Shown one piece after another: positions 8,288 through 17,426 of a DNA stretch of 64,000 nucleotides. Below the pieces are notes generated by a model, which did no database searches, had not been told where the DNA came from, and saw only the letters and a program-made list of their open reading frames with translations. Source of the stretch: Flavobacterium tagetis. GTDB lineage: Bacteria; Bacteroidota; Bacteroidia; Flavobacteriales; Flavobacteriaceae. The position numbers and the translations under genes were made by a program. The DNA lies in NCBI RefSeq assembly GCF_016735615.1, contig NZ_JAERSF010000002.1, forward strand, positions 124,001-188,000. The letters run 5' to 3'. Position 1 is the stretch's first letter, and the number at the start of each line of letters is the position of its first letter.

Positions 8288-8435
8288 AACACATAGAAAC
8301 ATAGTTTTTCTTTGTACTTAAAGGCATTTCATTTATTTAAATTCACATAGCTGGGTTTACTGTACTATGTGTTAAAATCTAGATTTTTATAATATTCTCA
8401 TGCTTTGAATTTAAAATCTATGTTTCTATGTGTTT
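8288..8435. repeat. Long inverted-repeat element, copy 2
   Basis: Arms aacacatagaaacatag (8288-8304) and ctatgtttctatgtgttt (8418-8435), with a central cacatagct...actatgtg core. It is the same family as 1599-1732 and fills most of the divergent gap between the MscS and dehydrogenase genes. Confidence 0.85.
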
Positions 8436-8580
8436 AAAAAATTTTATTCAACTAAACAAAACTTTAAAATTAACTTTTAGTAAATGGAATACTTTACAGG
8501 ATTCTTTCTGAATTTTATAAAATGTGATGGAATTATTAGATAAAATCTACAAATGAAATTATTTTGCCATGTGTTATCTT

Positions 8581-8588
8581 TATATTTG
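8581..8588 (+). promoter_or_regulatory. Putative -7 promoter element of the FAD/Fe-S dehydrogenase
   Basis: TATATTTG fits TAnnTTTG and lies 48 bp before the ATG at 8637. It sits downstream of an alternative in-frame ATG at 8553, which argues against that earlier start. Confidence 0.5.
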
Positions 8589-8636
8589 TTGTCTCAATTT
8601 TTGAGGAATTATTTTAAAGAAAAAGCACCATTTAAC

Positions 8637-11543
8637 ATGTTGACCCAATCTCATTTAGAGCAATTAGCCAGCGAACTCGAAGGCACACTTTTATTCGATG
8701 ATCTTCATAAAACACTTTATTCGACAGATGCATCGGTGTATCGGATTCGTCCAAATGCGGTGGCTTTGCCTAAATCTACAGCAGATATCAGCAGGTTAAT
8801 TCGCTTTGCGGCAGAACATAATATTTCGATTACGCCTAGAACTGCTGGAACTTCATTGGCAGGACAAGCAGTTGGTGACGGACTTGTGGTGGATGTTTCG
8901 AAACATTTTACCAAAATATTAGGTTACGATGCCGAGAAAAAAACGGTTACGGTTCAGCCGGGCGTTATTCGCGATGAATTGAACTTATTTTTAAAACCTC
9001 ACGGCGTATTTTTCGCGCCAATTACATCTACATCAAACCGAGCAATGATTGGCGGAATGGTGGGAAATAATTCATCGGGAACAACTTCGATTCGGTATGG
9101 TGTTACGCGTGATAAAATTGCGGAAGTTAAAGCGATTTTGAGTGACGGAACTGAAGTGGCTTTTGGCGAATTGACTTCAGCTGAATTTATAGAGAAAACC
9201 AAAGGCGATTCTTTAGAAAACAAAATTTACAAAAGCGTTTACGACGAACTTTCGGTAAAAGAAAATCAGGAAGAAATTATAAGAGAATTTCCGAAACCGG
9301 AAATTCACAGACGAAATACAGGTTATGCTGTAGATATTTTGCTAAAATCTGAATTATTTGGCGGAACTGAACCAACGATAAACTTAGGGAAATTGCTTTG
9401 CGGAAGTGAAGGAACTTTGGCATTTACAACCGAAATTACTTTAAAAGTTGATGATTTACCACCACCTCATAGTATTATGGTTGTGGCGCATTATCATACG
9501 ATTCAGGAATCTTTGGAATCTGTTGTCGTAGCAATGAAACATCATTTGTACACTTGCGAAATGATTGATGACACAATTTTGGATTGTACGAAAACAAATC
9601 GTGAGCATATTAAAAACCGTTTCTTTTTGGTTGGAGAACCAAAAGCGATTATGCTGTTTGAAGTGGCATCACACACTTTAGAAGATGCCGAAAATCAAGC
9701 AAACGCTTTAATTGCCGATTTAGAGAAACATAATTTTGGATACGCCAGCGTTAAATTATTTGGAGCTGATATTGATAAAGCCAACGAACTGAGAAAAGCA
9801 GGATTAGGTCTTTTAGGAAGTATTGTAGGCGACGATAAAGCAGCGGATTCTATTGAAGATACGGCAGTAGAATTAAGCGATTTACCAGCGTATATTGCAG
9901 AGTTTTCTGCAATGATGTTGCGTCACGGACAGGAAGCGATTTATTATGCGCATGCGGGTGCGGGAGAATTGCACCTTCGTCCGGTTTTGAATTTGAAGAA
10001 AACGGAAGATCTAAAATTATTCAGAACCATTGCGACGGAAGTAGCGCATTTGGTGAAGAAATATGGAGGTTCGCTAAGTGGTGAACACGGAGACGGAATC
10101 GTGCGTGGAGAGTTTATTCCGTTTATGATTGGTGATAAGAATTACGAATTACTGAAAAGATTAAAATTGGCGTTCGACCCGAATTCGGTTTTAAATATCG
10201 GAAAGATTGTCAATGCTTTGAAAATGGACGAAAATCATCGTTTAGTTTCGGGTAGGGTAGAACCAGATATTAAAACATTTCAAGATTTCTCAGACAGTTT
10301 AGGAATTTTGCGTGCTGCAGAAAAATGCAACGGTTCTGGCGATTGCCGAAAAATGCCATCGGCAGGGGGAGCGATGTGTCCGAGTTATCGTGCGACTAGA
10401 AATGAGAAAGAAACGACTCGTGCGAGAGCAAACGCTTTACGTGAATATTTGACGTATTCTGAAAAAGAAAACAAATTTGATCAGAAAGAATTATACGAAG
10501 TTTTTGAGTTGTGTGTAAGCTGTAAGGCGTGCGCGAGCGAATGTCCTAGTAACGTAGATGTTGCCACTCTTAAAGCCGAATTTTTGTATCAATATCAAAA
10601 AGCAAACGGATTTTCAACTCGGAATAAGATTTTTGCCAACAACGCCAAATTGAACAAAATGGGAAGCAAATTCCCTGCGATTACGAATTTTATTTCGAAT
10701 CAGTCTTTGGTGAAAAAAACAATGGGAATTGCGCCTGAAAGGCAAGTTCCGTTATTGGCGAAAAAGACTTTTAGAAAATGGTATCAAAACAACAAACCTG
10801 TAACATCAGATTTTCCAAATGGAAGATTGTATTTGTTTGTGGATGAATTCACGAATTACTACGACGTAAATATCGGAATTGATGCTTTCGAATTGTTGAC
10901 TAAATTAGGTTATCAGGTTTTAGTTGTAGATCATGAAGAAAGTGCAAGAACCTATCTTTCAAAAGGATTTTTGGAGGAGGCAAAGAAAATCGCTAATCAC
11001 AACGTAAATGTTTTTAAAGATTTGGTTTTAGCCAATGCACCTTTAGTCGGAATTGAACCTTCTGCTATTTTAACTTTCAGAGACGAATATCTTCGTTTAG
11101 CAGATGACAAAGAAGCTGCAGAAAAGCTATCCAGAAATGCATTTACAATAGAAGAATTCTTCAAAAAGGAAATCATCGACGGAAAAATAACATCTGATTC
11201 ATTTTCGGAAGAAACCAAAGAAATTAAAATTCACGGACATTGCCACCAGAAATCTTTAAGCTCTGTTGAAGCGACTTTCGTCATGCTGAATCTTCCTAAA
11301 AATAATACAGTTACAATTTACAATTCGGGCTGTTGCGGAATGGCAGGTTCTTTTGGATACGAAAAAGAGCATTATCAAGTGAGTATGCAAATGGGAGAGG
11401 ATACGCTTTTTCCGAAAGTTAGAAACACGGCCGAAAACGTAAAGATTGCTGCCGCAGGAACGAGCTGTCGTCATCAAATTTATGATGGAACAAAACGTGA
11501 GGCACAGCATCCGGTTAGTATTTTGAGAAATTGCTTGAAGTAG
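8637..11543 (+). CDS. FAD-linked oxidase fused to an iron-sulfur/CCG module (YdiJ/GlcD-GlpC type 2-hydroxyacid dehydrogenase)
   Basis: A 968-residue fusion. The N-terminal half is a PCMH FAD-binding domain (ALPKSTADISRLIRFAAEHN, TPRTAGTSLAGQAVGDG, GGMVGNNSSGTTSIRYG) plus the FAD-oxidase C-terminal domain (SGEHGDGIVRGEF). The second half has a ferredoxin-like segment with CVSCKACASECPSNVD and CNGSGDCRKMPSAGGAMCPS, then cysteine-rich CCG motifs (HGHCHQKS, NSGCCGMAGSFGYEKEHY). E. coli YdiJ, about 1018 residues with the same order, oxidises D-2-hydroxyglutarate; D-lactate is another possibility. The ATG at 8637 is favoured because the preceding 28 residues do not fit the family and contain the promoter-like TATATTTG. 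Confidence 0.85.
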   Translation: MLTQSHLEQLASELEGTLLFDDLHKTLYSTDASVYRIRPNAVALPKSTADISRLIRFAAEHNISITPRTAGTSLAGQAVGDGLVVDVSKHFTKILGYDAEKKTVTVQPGVIRDELNLFLKPHGVFFAPITSTSNRAMIGGMVGNNSSGTTSIRYGVTRDKIAEVKAILSDGTEVAFGELTSAEFIEKTKGDSLENKIYKSVYDELSVKENQEEIIREFPKPEIHRRNTGYAVDILLKSELFGGTEPTINLGKLLCGSEGTLAFTTEITLKVDDLPPPHSIMVVAHYHTIQESLESVVVAMKHHLYTCEMIDDTILDCTKTNREHIKNRFFLVGEPKAIMLFEVASHTLEDAENQANALIADLEKHNFGYASVKLFGADIDKANELRKAGLGLLGSIVGDDKAADSIEDTAVELSDLPAYIAEFSAMMLRHGQEAIYYAHAGAGELHLRPVLNLKKTEDLKLFRTIATEVAHLVKKYGGSLSGEHGDGIVRGEFIPFMIGDKNYELLKRLKLAFDPNSVLNIGKIVNALKMDENHRLVSGRVEPDIKTFQDFSDSLGILRAAEKCNGSGDCRKMPSAGGAMCPSYRATRNEKETTRARANALREYLTYSEKENKFDQKELYEVFELCVSCKACASECPSNVDVATLKAEFLYQYQKANGFSTRNKIFANNAKLNKMGSKFPAITNFISNQSLVKKTMGIAPERQVPLLAKKTFRKWYQNNKPVTSDFPNGRLYLFVDEFTNYYDVNIGIDAFELLTKLGYQVLVVDHEESARTYLSKGFLEEAKKIANHNVNVFKDLVLANAPLVGIEPSAILTFRDEYLRLADDKEAAEKLSRNAFTIEEFFKKEIIDGKITSDSFSEETKEIKIHGHCHQKSLSSVEATFVMLNLPKNNTVTIYNSGCCGMAGSFGYEKEHYQVSMQMGEDTLFPKVRNTAENVKIAAAGTSCRHQIYDGTKREAQHPVSILRNCLK

Positions 11544-11611
11544 AATTTAACCGCAAAGCTCGCTAAGAATTACGCAAAGGTCGCAAAGTTTTTTTGTTTC
11601 CCGCAGATTTG

Positions 11612-11718
11612 GCAGATTGAGCAGATTTATTTTTTATTTCAAGCTCCCAATATCTATCGGGACTGCTGATTTAAGCTGATTTTGGAGATTTAATTTGAAA
11701 AAAATCTGCTCAATCTGC
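11612..11718. repeat. Inverted repeat with 17-bp perfect arms in the 11544-11893 gap
   Basis: gcagattgagcagattt (11612-11628) is the exact reverse complement of 11702-11718. The flanks hold other common flavobacterial intergenic words (ccgcaaagc, aattcgtggcag). No gene is visible in this 350-bp gap. Confidence 0.85.
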
Positions 11719-11804
11719 GAGAGAAAATTTATAGACAAAGATTTGAGAAAATAATTCGTGAATTCGTGGCAGAAAAAAACACCTGTAAAAACAAAATCGT
11801 TTTA

Positions 11805-11812
11805 TATATTTG
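11805..11812 (+). promoter_or_regulatory. Putative -7 promoter element of the amino-acid permease
   Basis: TATATTTG matches TAnnTTTG, 81 bp before the permease ATG. Confidence 0.4.
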
Positions 11813-11893
11813 AAATCAAGATATTTTTTGCATTATTTGCAAAATAAAACAAAAAGAACTGAATTAAATTAATTTATAACAGTAAAACATTAT

Positions 11894-13828
11894 ATGGCAT
11901 TTTCAAGTTTATTCCGAAAGAAAACAGTACAGGATATTCTGAAGCAGGTTGCACAGAACGAAACAGACGGTCATAATGCCTTAGGAAAACATTTGACAAC
12001 TAGGGATTTAACGGCTTTTGGAATAGCAGCTATTGTTGGAGCGGGAATTTTTAGCACCATTGGAAAAGCCAGTGCAGATGGAGGACCAGCTGTAATTTTC
12101 TTATTCTTATTTACTGCTTTAGCGTGTAGTTTTGCAGCTTTTGCTTACGCAGAATTTGCTTCTATGGTACCAGTTTCTGGAAGTGCTTACACCTATTCGT
12201 ATGTTGCTTTTGGAGAATTAATTGCTTGGATAATTGGTTGGGCTTTAATCATGGAATATGCCGTTGGAAATATAACCGTCGCCATATCGTGGAGTGATTA
12301 CTTTACGGGACTTCTCCAGAGTGGCGGAATTCATTTGCCGCAATGGATTCAGATGGATTACTTAACTGCTTCAAACGGATTTAAAGATGCTGAAGCTTTA
12401 ATGCGAGGCGGAAAATCATTCGAAAATTTAAGTGTCGCTTTACAACAAGCACATACAGCCTGGACAACTGCGCCGACAATTGGATCTTTCCATTTTGTAA
12501 CTGATATACCTGCTTTATTCATCATTATTTTGATTACAGCTTTGGTCTACAGAGGAATGAAAGAATCTCGTAATGCAAGTAACTTAATGGTTGTGGTAAA
12601 ACTTTGCGTAGTGCTTTTAGTTATCGCAGTTGGAATATTTTATGTAGATACAGCCAATTGGGATCCGTTTGCGCCAAATGGAGTTAGCGGAGTTTTAAAA
12701 GGAGTTTCTGCCGTTTTCTTTGCTTACATTGGTTTTGATGCGATTTCGACAACTGCCGAAGAATGTAAAAATCCGCAGAGAGATTTACCACGCGGCATGA
12801 TGTGGGCCATTATTATTTGTACAATTCTTTATATTGCTATTGCCTTGGTTTTAACCGGAATGGTAAAATATCACGAATTGAATGTTGGAGATCCTCTTGC
12901 ATTTGTTTTCGAAAAATTAGACTTAAAATGGATGTCAGGAATTATTGCCGTTAGTGCAGTAGTAGCAATGGCGAGTGTTTTATTGGTTTTCCAAATGGGA
13001 CAGCCTCGTATTTGGATGAGTATGAGCCGTGACGGGTTGCTTCCAAAAAAGTTTTCAACCGTTCACCCAAAATTCAAAACTCCATCTTTTGCAACAATTG
13101 TTACGGGATTTGTAGTTGCAGTTCCAGCTTTATTTTTAAACTTAACAATGGTTACAGATTTATGCAGTATCGGAACTTTATTTGCCTTTGTATTGGTTTG
13201 TGCAGGAGTTTTGGTTTTACAAAATAAACCTGAAATTCCAAGAGGAAAATTCAAAACACCTTATATCAATTCAAAATATATTTTGCCAGTTTTAATTATT
13301 GCTGGTTTGTATTATGCTTTTGCTTTCAACAGTAAAGCTACGATGGCATTTATTAATAATGAAGCGCAAACTTTTGATGCTACTTCAATCGTAACTTCTT
13401 TAGATAAAGAAGATTCTCAAAAAGTTTTTAGTTATTTAAAAAGTATCGATCAAAATAATAAAACAGCTGAAACTTCAGATTTAGAACATTTATTAAGCCA
13501 ATATCAAGATGATGAGGTTAAGTATGCTGAGGTTGTAAAGGGACTTCCGATCAAAGATTCATTAAAATACGAAACAGGTTTCCAGTTATTCAAACACAAA
13601 ATTCCAATGTGGATATTTTTATTTGTTTTAGTTGGATTGGCGGTTTGGGCATTCAGAAAAAATCTATCTTTAATTCCGCTTTTAGGATTAATCTGCTGTC
13701 TTTATATGATGGCTGAATTAAGCGTTTGGAACTGGATTTATTTTACAGTTTGGCTCTTAATCGGACTATTTATTTACTTTACTTATAGTAGAAAAAATAG
13801 TAAACTGAATACTGAAAATATAGGGTAA
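11894..13828 (+). CDS. APC-superfamily amino-acid permease (cationic amino-acid transporter type)
   Basis: A 644-residue inner-membrane transporter with at least 12 hydrophobic segments. The first helix region LTAFGIAAIVGAGIFSTIGKASADGGPAV is the APC substrate-binding motif; FFAYIGFDAISTTAEECKNPQRDLPRG is the conserved segment of CAT/YfnA-type permeases. It should import amino acids, perhaps basic ones; specificity is not readable. Unusual is a hydrophilic insert of about 90 residues (near 480-570, between NSKATMAFI and KIPMWIFLF) that separates the last membrane helices from the core. It is monocistronic with a terminator after it. Confidence 0.88.
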   Translation: MAFSSLFRKKTVQDILKQVAQNETDGHNALGKHLTTRDLTAFGIAAIVGAGIFSTIGKASADGGPAVIFLFLFTALACSFAAFAYAEFASMVPVSGSAYTYSYVAFGELIAWIIGWALIMEYAVGNITVAISWSDYFTGLLQSGGIHLPQWIQMDYLTASNGFKDAEALMRGGKSFENLSVALQQAHTAWTTAPTIGSFHFVTDIPALFIIILITALVYRGMKESRNASNLMVVVKLCVVLLVIAVGIFYVDTANWDPFAPNGVSGVLKGVSAVFFAYIGFDAISTTAEECKNPQRDLPRGMMWAIIICTILYIAIALVLTGMVKYHELNVGDPLAFVFEKLDLKWMSGIIAVSAVVAMASVLLVFQMGQPRIWMSMSRDGLLPKKFSTVHPKFKTPSFATIVTGFVVAVPALFLNLTMVTDLCSIGTLFAFVLVCAGVLVLQNKPEIPRGKFKTPYINSKYILPVLIIAGLYYAFAFNSKATMAFINNEAQTFDATSIVTSLDKEDSQKVFSYLKSIDQNNKTAETSDLEHLLSQYQDDEVKYAEVVKGLPIKDSLKYETGFQLFKHKIPMWIFLFVLVGLAVWAFRKNLSLIPLLGLICCLYMMAELSVWNWIYFTVWLLIGLFIYFTYSRKNSKLNTENIG

Positions 13829-13847
13829 AAGTAAAATTATATACCAT

Positions 13848-13883
13848 AAAAGCCGTTCTGAGCACTTCAGAATGGCTTTTTTT
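13848..13883 (+). terminator. Terminator after the permease
   Basis: aaaagccgttctg (13848-13860) pairs with cagaatggctttt (13868-13880) and continues into T residues. Confidence 0.85.
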
Positions 13884-13934
13884 ATTTTGTGGTTTTTTAT
13901 ACAAATATTCCTAAGTTTTGAAAGGTCTTTTGCT

Positions 13935-13942
13935 TAAGTTTG
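13935..13942 (+). promoter_or_regulatory. Putative -7 promoter element of the DUF695 gene
   Basis: TAAGTTTG matches TAnnTTTG, 35 bp before the ATG at 13978. Confidence 0.45.
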
Positions 13943-13977
13943 TTCCTCTCGAATTTTTAAATTTATTTTTTTAGTAC

Positions 13978-15072
13978 ATGAGTTTTCTTGATAAAATATT
14001 GGGCAAAAAAGATGCTCCAATACAATCTTCTAATGATTTCTGGAATTGGTTTTTAACAAATGAAAAAGTGTTTTTTAAGACCGTTCAAAATGGAGAAAAT
14101 ATACACCAAGATTTTTTTGATAAACTGGCTCCAAAACTGGATGAAGTTCATGAAGGTATTTATTTCCTTACCGGAATGTTTGATGATCAGACAGCCGAAT
14201 TAGTTTTAACGCCAGACGGAGCAATTAGAAACATTTACGCAATTGAAGAATTAGTTGCTAGCGCTCCTAAAATTGACGGCTGGAAATTTACAGCTCTAAA
14301 ACCAGCTTCGGATATTAATAATATAGGTATTACGTATCAGGGTTTTGAATTCAGTAAAGAAAACCTAAAGTTTTATCCTCGCATCCATGAGGAGTATCCA
14401 GACGAAATAGATCTGGTTATTGTTTATGATCATTTTATTGAAGAGAAAAAATCTAATATAACCAACGGAGTCTATATTTTTCTGGATAATTATTTAGGCG
14501 AACTGCATTCAGTGACTTTGATTGATAATCTTGTAGTTACGGGATCAGATCAAACTTCGGAAGAGCTAATTCCAATCGAGAAATTAAAAGACTATTTAAT
14601 TTGGAGAGAAAAAGAATTTGTTGAGAAATACGAAGGAACCCGACATAACACAGAGAATGATAGTTATGCCAATTTTGAAGGTAAAAAGCAAGATGGCTCT
14701 ATTGTTTTGGCTCTGATCAATACCACAATTATTGAGTGGGATAAAAAAGCATCTCACCCTTGGGTTTTTATATTGGGAATTACTTTTGATGACTGTGACA
14801 ACGGCGGATTGCCAGACGAAAAAACATATAAGCTGTTGGAGGAAATCGAAGAAGAAATCATCTCTAGTCTTCCAGATTCTGAAGGTTATTTAAATGTGGG
14901 AAGAGAAACCGCAAACAATAAAAGAGAAATCTTTTTTACTTGCAAGGACTTTCGAAAACCAGCGAAAATTGCTGACGAATTAATTAAAAAATACAGCGGT
15001 GTTTTTGAAATAGGCTACGAACTCTATAAAGACAAATACTGGCAATCGTTTAGACATTTTGAACCAAGATAA
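13978..15072 (+). CDS. DUF695-domain protein of unknown function
   Basis: A 364-residue acidic, soluble protein without signal peptide. The C-terminal third (about 230-360) resembles DUF695: a DGSIVLALINTTIIEWD block, then GYLNVGRETANNKREIFFTCKDFRKPAKI. The N-terminal part (SNDFWNWFLTNEKVFFK...ELVLTPDGAIRNI) is a separate alpha/beta domain seen with it in Bacteroidota. No enzymatic motif is visible. It has its own promoter-like element and terminators on both sides, so it is probably a single-gene unit. Confidence 0.7.
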   Translation: MSFLDKILGKKDAPIQSSNDFWNWFLTNEKVFFKTVQNGENIHQDFFDKLAPKLDEVHEGIYFLTGMFDDQTAELVLTPDGAIRNIYAIEELVASAPKIDGWKFTALKPASDINNIGITYQGFEFSKENLKFYPRIHEEYPDEIDLVIVYDHFIEEKKSNITNGVYIFLDNYLGELHSVTLIDNLVVTGSDQTSEELIPIEKLKDYLIWREKEFVEKYEGTRHNTENDSYANFEGKKQDGSIVLALINTTIIEWDKKASHPWVFILGITFDDCDNGGLPDEKTYKLLEEIEEEIISSLPDSEGYLNVGRETANNKREIFFTCKDFRKPAKIADELIKKYSGVFEIGYELYKDKYWQSFRHFEPR

Positions 15073-15077
15073 ATTGC

Positions 15078-15113
15078 AAAAAGCCGTTCTAAGATTTTAG
15101 AACGGCTTTTTAA
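15078..15113 (+). terminator. Terminator after the DUF695 gene
   Basis: aaaaagccgttctaa (15078-15092) and ttagaacggcttttt (15097-15111) form a perfect 15-bp stem. The stem core is almost the same as in the terminator at 13848, suggesting a shared origin. Confidence 0.9.
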
Positions 15114-15120
15114 TTTCCAA

Positions 15121-15154
15121 AAAAAATCCGCTTAAGAAAGATCTTCAGCGGATT
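15121..15154 (-). terminator. Terminator of the methionine-lyase-like gene
   Basis: On the minus strand AATCCGCT (15154-15147) pairs with its complement at 15132-15125 and runs into a T tract. Confidence 0.7.
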
Positions 15155-15183
15155 CAAAACAATCTAAAAAAAAATGTGCAAAT

Positions 15184-16410
15184 TTATTTATAGAGTAATG
15201 TTTCCTGTTTTAAGACGCCAAGCTCAATCATACAATCTTTCATCATTTCGTAAGTGCGCTGAATATCGTTGTCTAGTCCAATAGAAAAACGAATCAAACC
15301 ATCTGTTAATCCCATTTCTTTCTGTTCTTCTAACGGAATTTCACTTGAAGTTGAGGTTCCAGGCGCGCTGAATAATGTTTTGTAAAAACCTAAACTTACC
15401 GCTAGATATCCTAAGTTTCGTTCCTGCATTAATTCCATTAATTCATTAGCTTTTTCCAAAGAACCTACATCAATCGTCAGCATTCCGCCAAAACCGTATT
15501 CTGGATTAATCATCGTTTTGTATAATTCATGACTAGGGTGACTTTTCAATCCTGGGTAAACTGTTTTTAAACCGTCTTTTTCAAATTGATCTGCCAAATA
15601 ATGCGCATTATGGCTATGCTGCTTAATTCTGATATGAAGTGTTCGAAGGTTTTTCATCACACTTGCAGAACGTAAACTATCCATTGTTGGCCCTAAAAGC
15701 ATGCTTGCACCAGAATTTACATTCTTCAATGAATTGATAAATTCTTTCGAAGCACAAGTTACACCGCCAACAGTATCACTACTTCCGTTAATATATTTTG
15801 TCAAGCTATGAATCACAATATCAGCACCTAATTTTGCAGGAGAAACTGATAATGGCGAAAACGTATTATCGACAACTAATTTTAAATTGTGTTTTTTAGC
15901 AATTTCTGCCAAGCCTGCAATATTAGCAACTTCTAAAAGAGGATTACTAACCGTTTCGCAATACAGGACTTTAGTTTTAGAAGTAATTGCAGCTTCAACA
16001 ACATTCAATTTTGTAATATCAACAAAACTTGTTTCAATTCCGAATCTTGGTGTAAAGTTTTTCAAGAAAGCATAAGTTCCACCATAAATAGTTCGACTCG
16101 AAACAATATGATCACCTGCACCGCACAATTGCAATAGAGTAGGCGTAATAGCGCCCATTCCCGAAGCCGAAACATTTGCCGTTTCTGTTCCTTCCATCGC
16201 TGCCAATGCCTGATCTAAATATAAATTACTTGGAGAAGAATGGCGCGAGTATAAATAACAGCCTTCCATATTACCTTCAAAAGTATCAAACATGGTTTTA
16301 GCCGAAAGAAAAGTATAAGTTGAAGAATCAGAAATCGACGGATTCACACCGCCAAATTCGCCAAAATATTGCAAATCCTGAATTTTATCTGCTGGGTTGA
16401 AGTTTTTCAT
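15184..16410 (-). CDS. Cys/Met-metabolism PLP enzyme, methionine gamma-lyase type
   Basis: A 408-residue PLP enzyme of the trans-sulfuration family. The Schiff-base Lys is in IHSLTKYINGSSDTVGG at about residue 205; VVDNTFSPL about 20 residues earlier holds the Asp that contacts the PLP nitrogen. GAGDHIVSSRTIYGGTYAF is the PLP phosphate and substrate region. Members split methionine (to methanethiol, ammonia and 2-oxobutyrate), cystathionine or homocysteine. The divergent Lrp-type regulator suggests amino-acid catabolism, which favours the methionine lyase reading. The ATG at 16410 is chosen; an in-frame TTG lies 15 bp upstream. Confidence 0.82.
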   Translation of the reverse strand: MKNFNPADKIQDLQYFGEFGGVNPSISDSSTYTFLSAKTMFDTFEGNMEGCYLYSRHSSPSNLYLDQALAAMEGTETANVSASGMGAITPTLLQLCGAGDHIVSSRTIYGGTYAFLKNFTPRFGIETSFVDITKLNVVEAAITSKTKVLYCETVSNPLLEVANIAGLAEIAKKHNLKLVVDNTFSPLSVSPAKLGADIVIHSLTKYINGSSDTVGGVTCASKEFINSLKNVNSGASMLLGPTMDSLRSASVMKNLRTLHIRIKQHSHNAHYLADQFEKDGLKTVYPGLKSHPSHELYKTMINPEYGFGGMLTIDVGSLEKANELMELMQERNLGYLAVSLGFYKTLFSAPGTSTSSEIPLEEQKEMGLTDGLIRFSIGLDNDIQRTYEMMKDCMIELGVLKQETLLYK

Positions 16411-16487
16411 TATAGTTAGTTTCAAGTTTTTATTTGTTCCAAGTTGCTAAAATTGCAATTGTTATCCTGAGCGAAGTCGAAGGATAA

Positions 16488-16633
16488 GGAGCTATTTCCT
16501 GCTTTCCGTTTCAAGTCCTCATAAAAAAGTCAAAGTTTCTAATGTTCTAAAAAGAGCTTCCGTTGGTCGCTTTTTTAGAACAAGAAACATATGCCTTTTT
16601 TACTCCGGGCTTTCCACTTCTATCAGGGCTAGG
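16488..16633 (-). repeat. Conserved-end element, copy A
   Basis: On the minus strand it begins CTAGCCCTGATAGAAGTGG and ends with AGCAGGAAATAGCTCC. The interior is a hairpin-rich variable segment (gttctaaaaaagcgacc region). Related copies are at 34519-34646 and 63654-63732. It lies in the 406-bp divergent gap between the lyase and the Lrp gene; the rest of that gap is AT-rich and presumably holds both promoters. Confidence 0.8.
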
Positions 16634-16752
16634 ACATCCATATTTCAAAAGAAATTCTAGTCAAAATAAGATCTAATAAGAAAATTAATCAACCGTAAAT
16701 TGAATAATTAGATTTTAAAACTAGATAAATGTGTTTATAATGATTTTTAATC

Positions 16753-16760
16753 TAAATTTG
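16753..16760 (+). promoter_or_regulatory. Putative -7 promoter element of the Lrp-type regulator
   Basis: TAAATTTG matches TAnnTTTG, 56 bp before the ATG at 16817. Confidence 0.4.
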
Positions 16761-16816
16761 ATTCTGAAATTACAATTTACTAGATTTTCTTTCTTTTTAA
16801 TAACAATCAACCAAAA

Positions 16817-17275
16817 ATGACTTTAGACGCTACAGATAAAAAACTTCTGGTTTTACTTCAAACCGATAGTAAAAAAACAACCAAAGAATTATCATTAAAA
16901 CTTGATCTTTCGGTTACGGCAGTATACGAAAGAATCAAAAAATTAGAACGCGAAGGCATAATAAAAAACTACGTGGCATTAGTAGATAAATCCAAAATTG
17001 AAAAAGGATTTGTGGTTTTTTGCCATTTAAAACTCATTCAACACACGAAAGAATTTCTAACCAAATTTGAAAGTGAAGTCATAAAACTAAACGAAGTTCT
17101 AGAATGCCATCACGTAAGCGGCGATTATGATTATATCTTGAAAGTCTTAGTAAAAGATATGGAAGCGTACAGAGAATTTTTAGTAACCAAACTTACTTCT
17201 TTACAGCATATTGGCAGTACGCAAAGTATGTTTATGATTAGTGAAGTGAAGAATTCGACAGTGATTTCTTTTTAG
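16817..17275 (+). CDS. Lrp/AsnC-family transcriptional regulator
   Basis: A 152-residue regulator with the standard two-domain layout. Residues about 1-60 are the winged helix-turn-helix (DKKLLVLLQTDSKKTTKELS, then SVTAVYERIKKLEREGII); residues 65-150 are the RAM ligand-binding domain (HVSGDYDYILKVLVKDMEAY). Such proteins form octamers and respond to amino acids. It is transcribed away from the methionine-lyase-like gene, so control of that gene, possibly with autoregulation, is likely but not proven. Confidence 0.92.
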   Translation: MTLDATDKKLLVLLQTDSKKTTKELSLKLDLSVTAVYERIKKLEREGIIKNYVALVDKSKIEKGFVVFCHLKLIQHTKEFLTKFESEVIKLNEVLECHHVSGDYDYILKVLVKDMEAYREFLVTKLTSLQHIGSTQSMFMISEVKNSTVISF

Positions 17276-17323
17276 GAGTTTCAAAGGTTCAGAGAGGCAA
17301 AAGGGATAAAGTTTTTTCTGTAG

Positions 17324-17343
17324 AGATGCACTGCAGTGCATCT
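17324..17343. repeat. 20-bp perfect palindrome (CACTGCAGTG family)
   Basis: agatgcactgcagtgcatct is a perfect palindrome. Diverged relatives occur at 51206-51233 and 52293-52318, each sharing a TGCAGTG core flanked by gtag...ctac. Confidence 0.85.
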
Positions 17344-17400
17344 AGCATAAGTTAAATACATAAACGGAAAACATTAACAAAATTCACAGCTAAAAAACCT

Positions 17401-17408
17401 TAAATTTG
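17401..17408 (+). promoter_or_regulatory. Putative -7 promoter element of the toxin-antitoxin remnant
   Basis: TAAATTTG matches TAnnTTTG. The TTG within it at 17406 is in frame with the antitoxin, but transcription should begin downstream, so the ATG at 17427 is the better start. Confidence 0.5.
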
Positions 17409-17426
17409 AATTTAAATATAAGCAAA

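Noticed and set aside
8553..8636. N-terminal extension of the FAD/Fe-S dehydrogenase (MKLFCHVLSLYLLSQF...)
   Set aside because: Looks like a signal peptide but is not conserved in the family, and a TATATTTG promoter element lies inside it.
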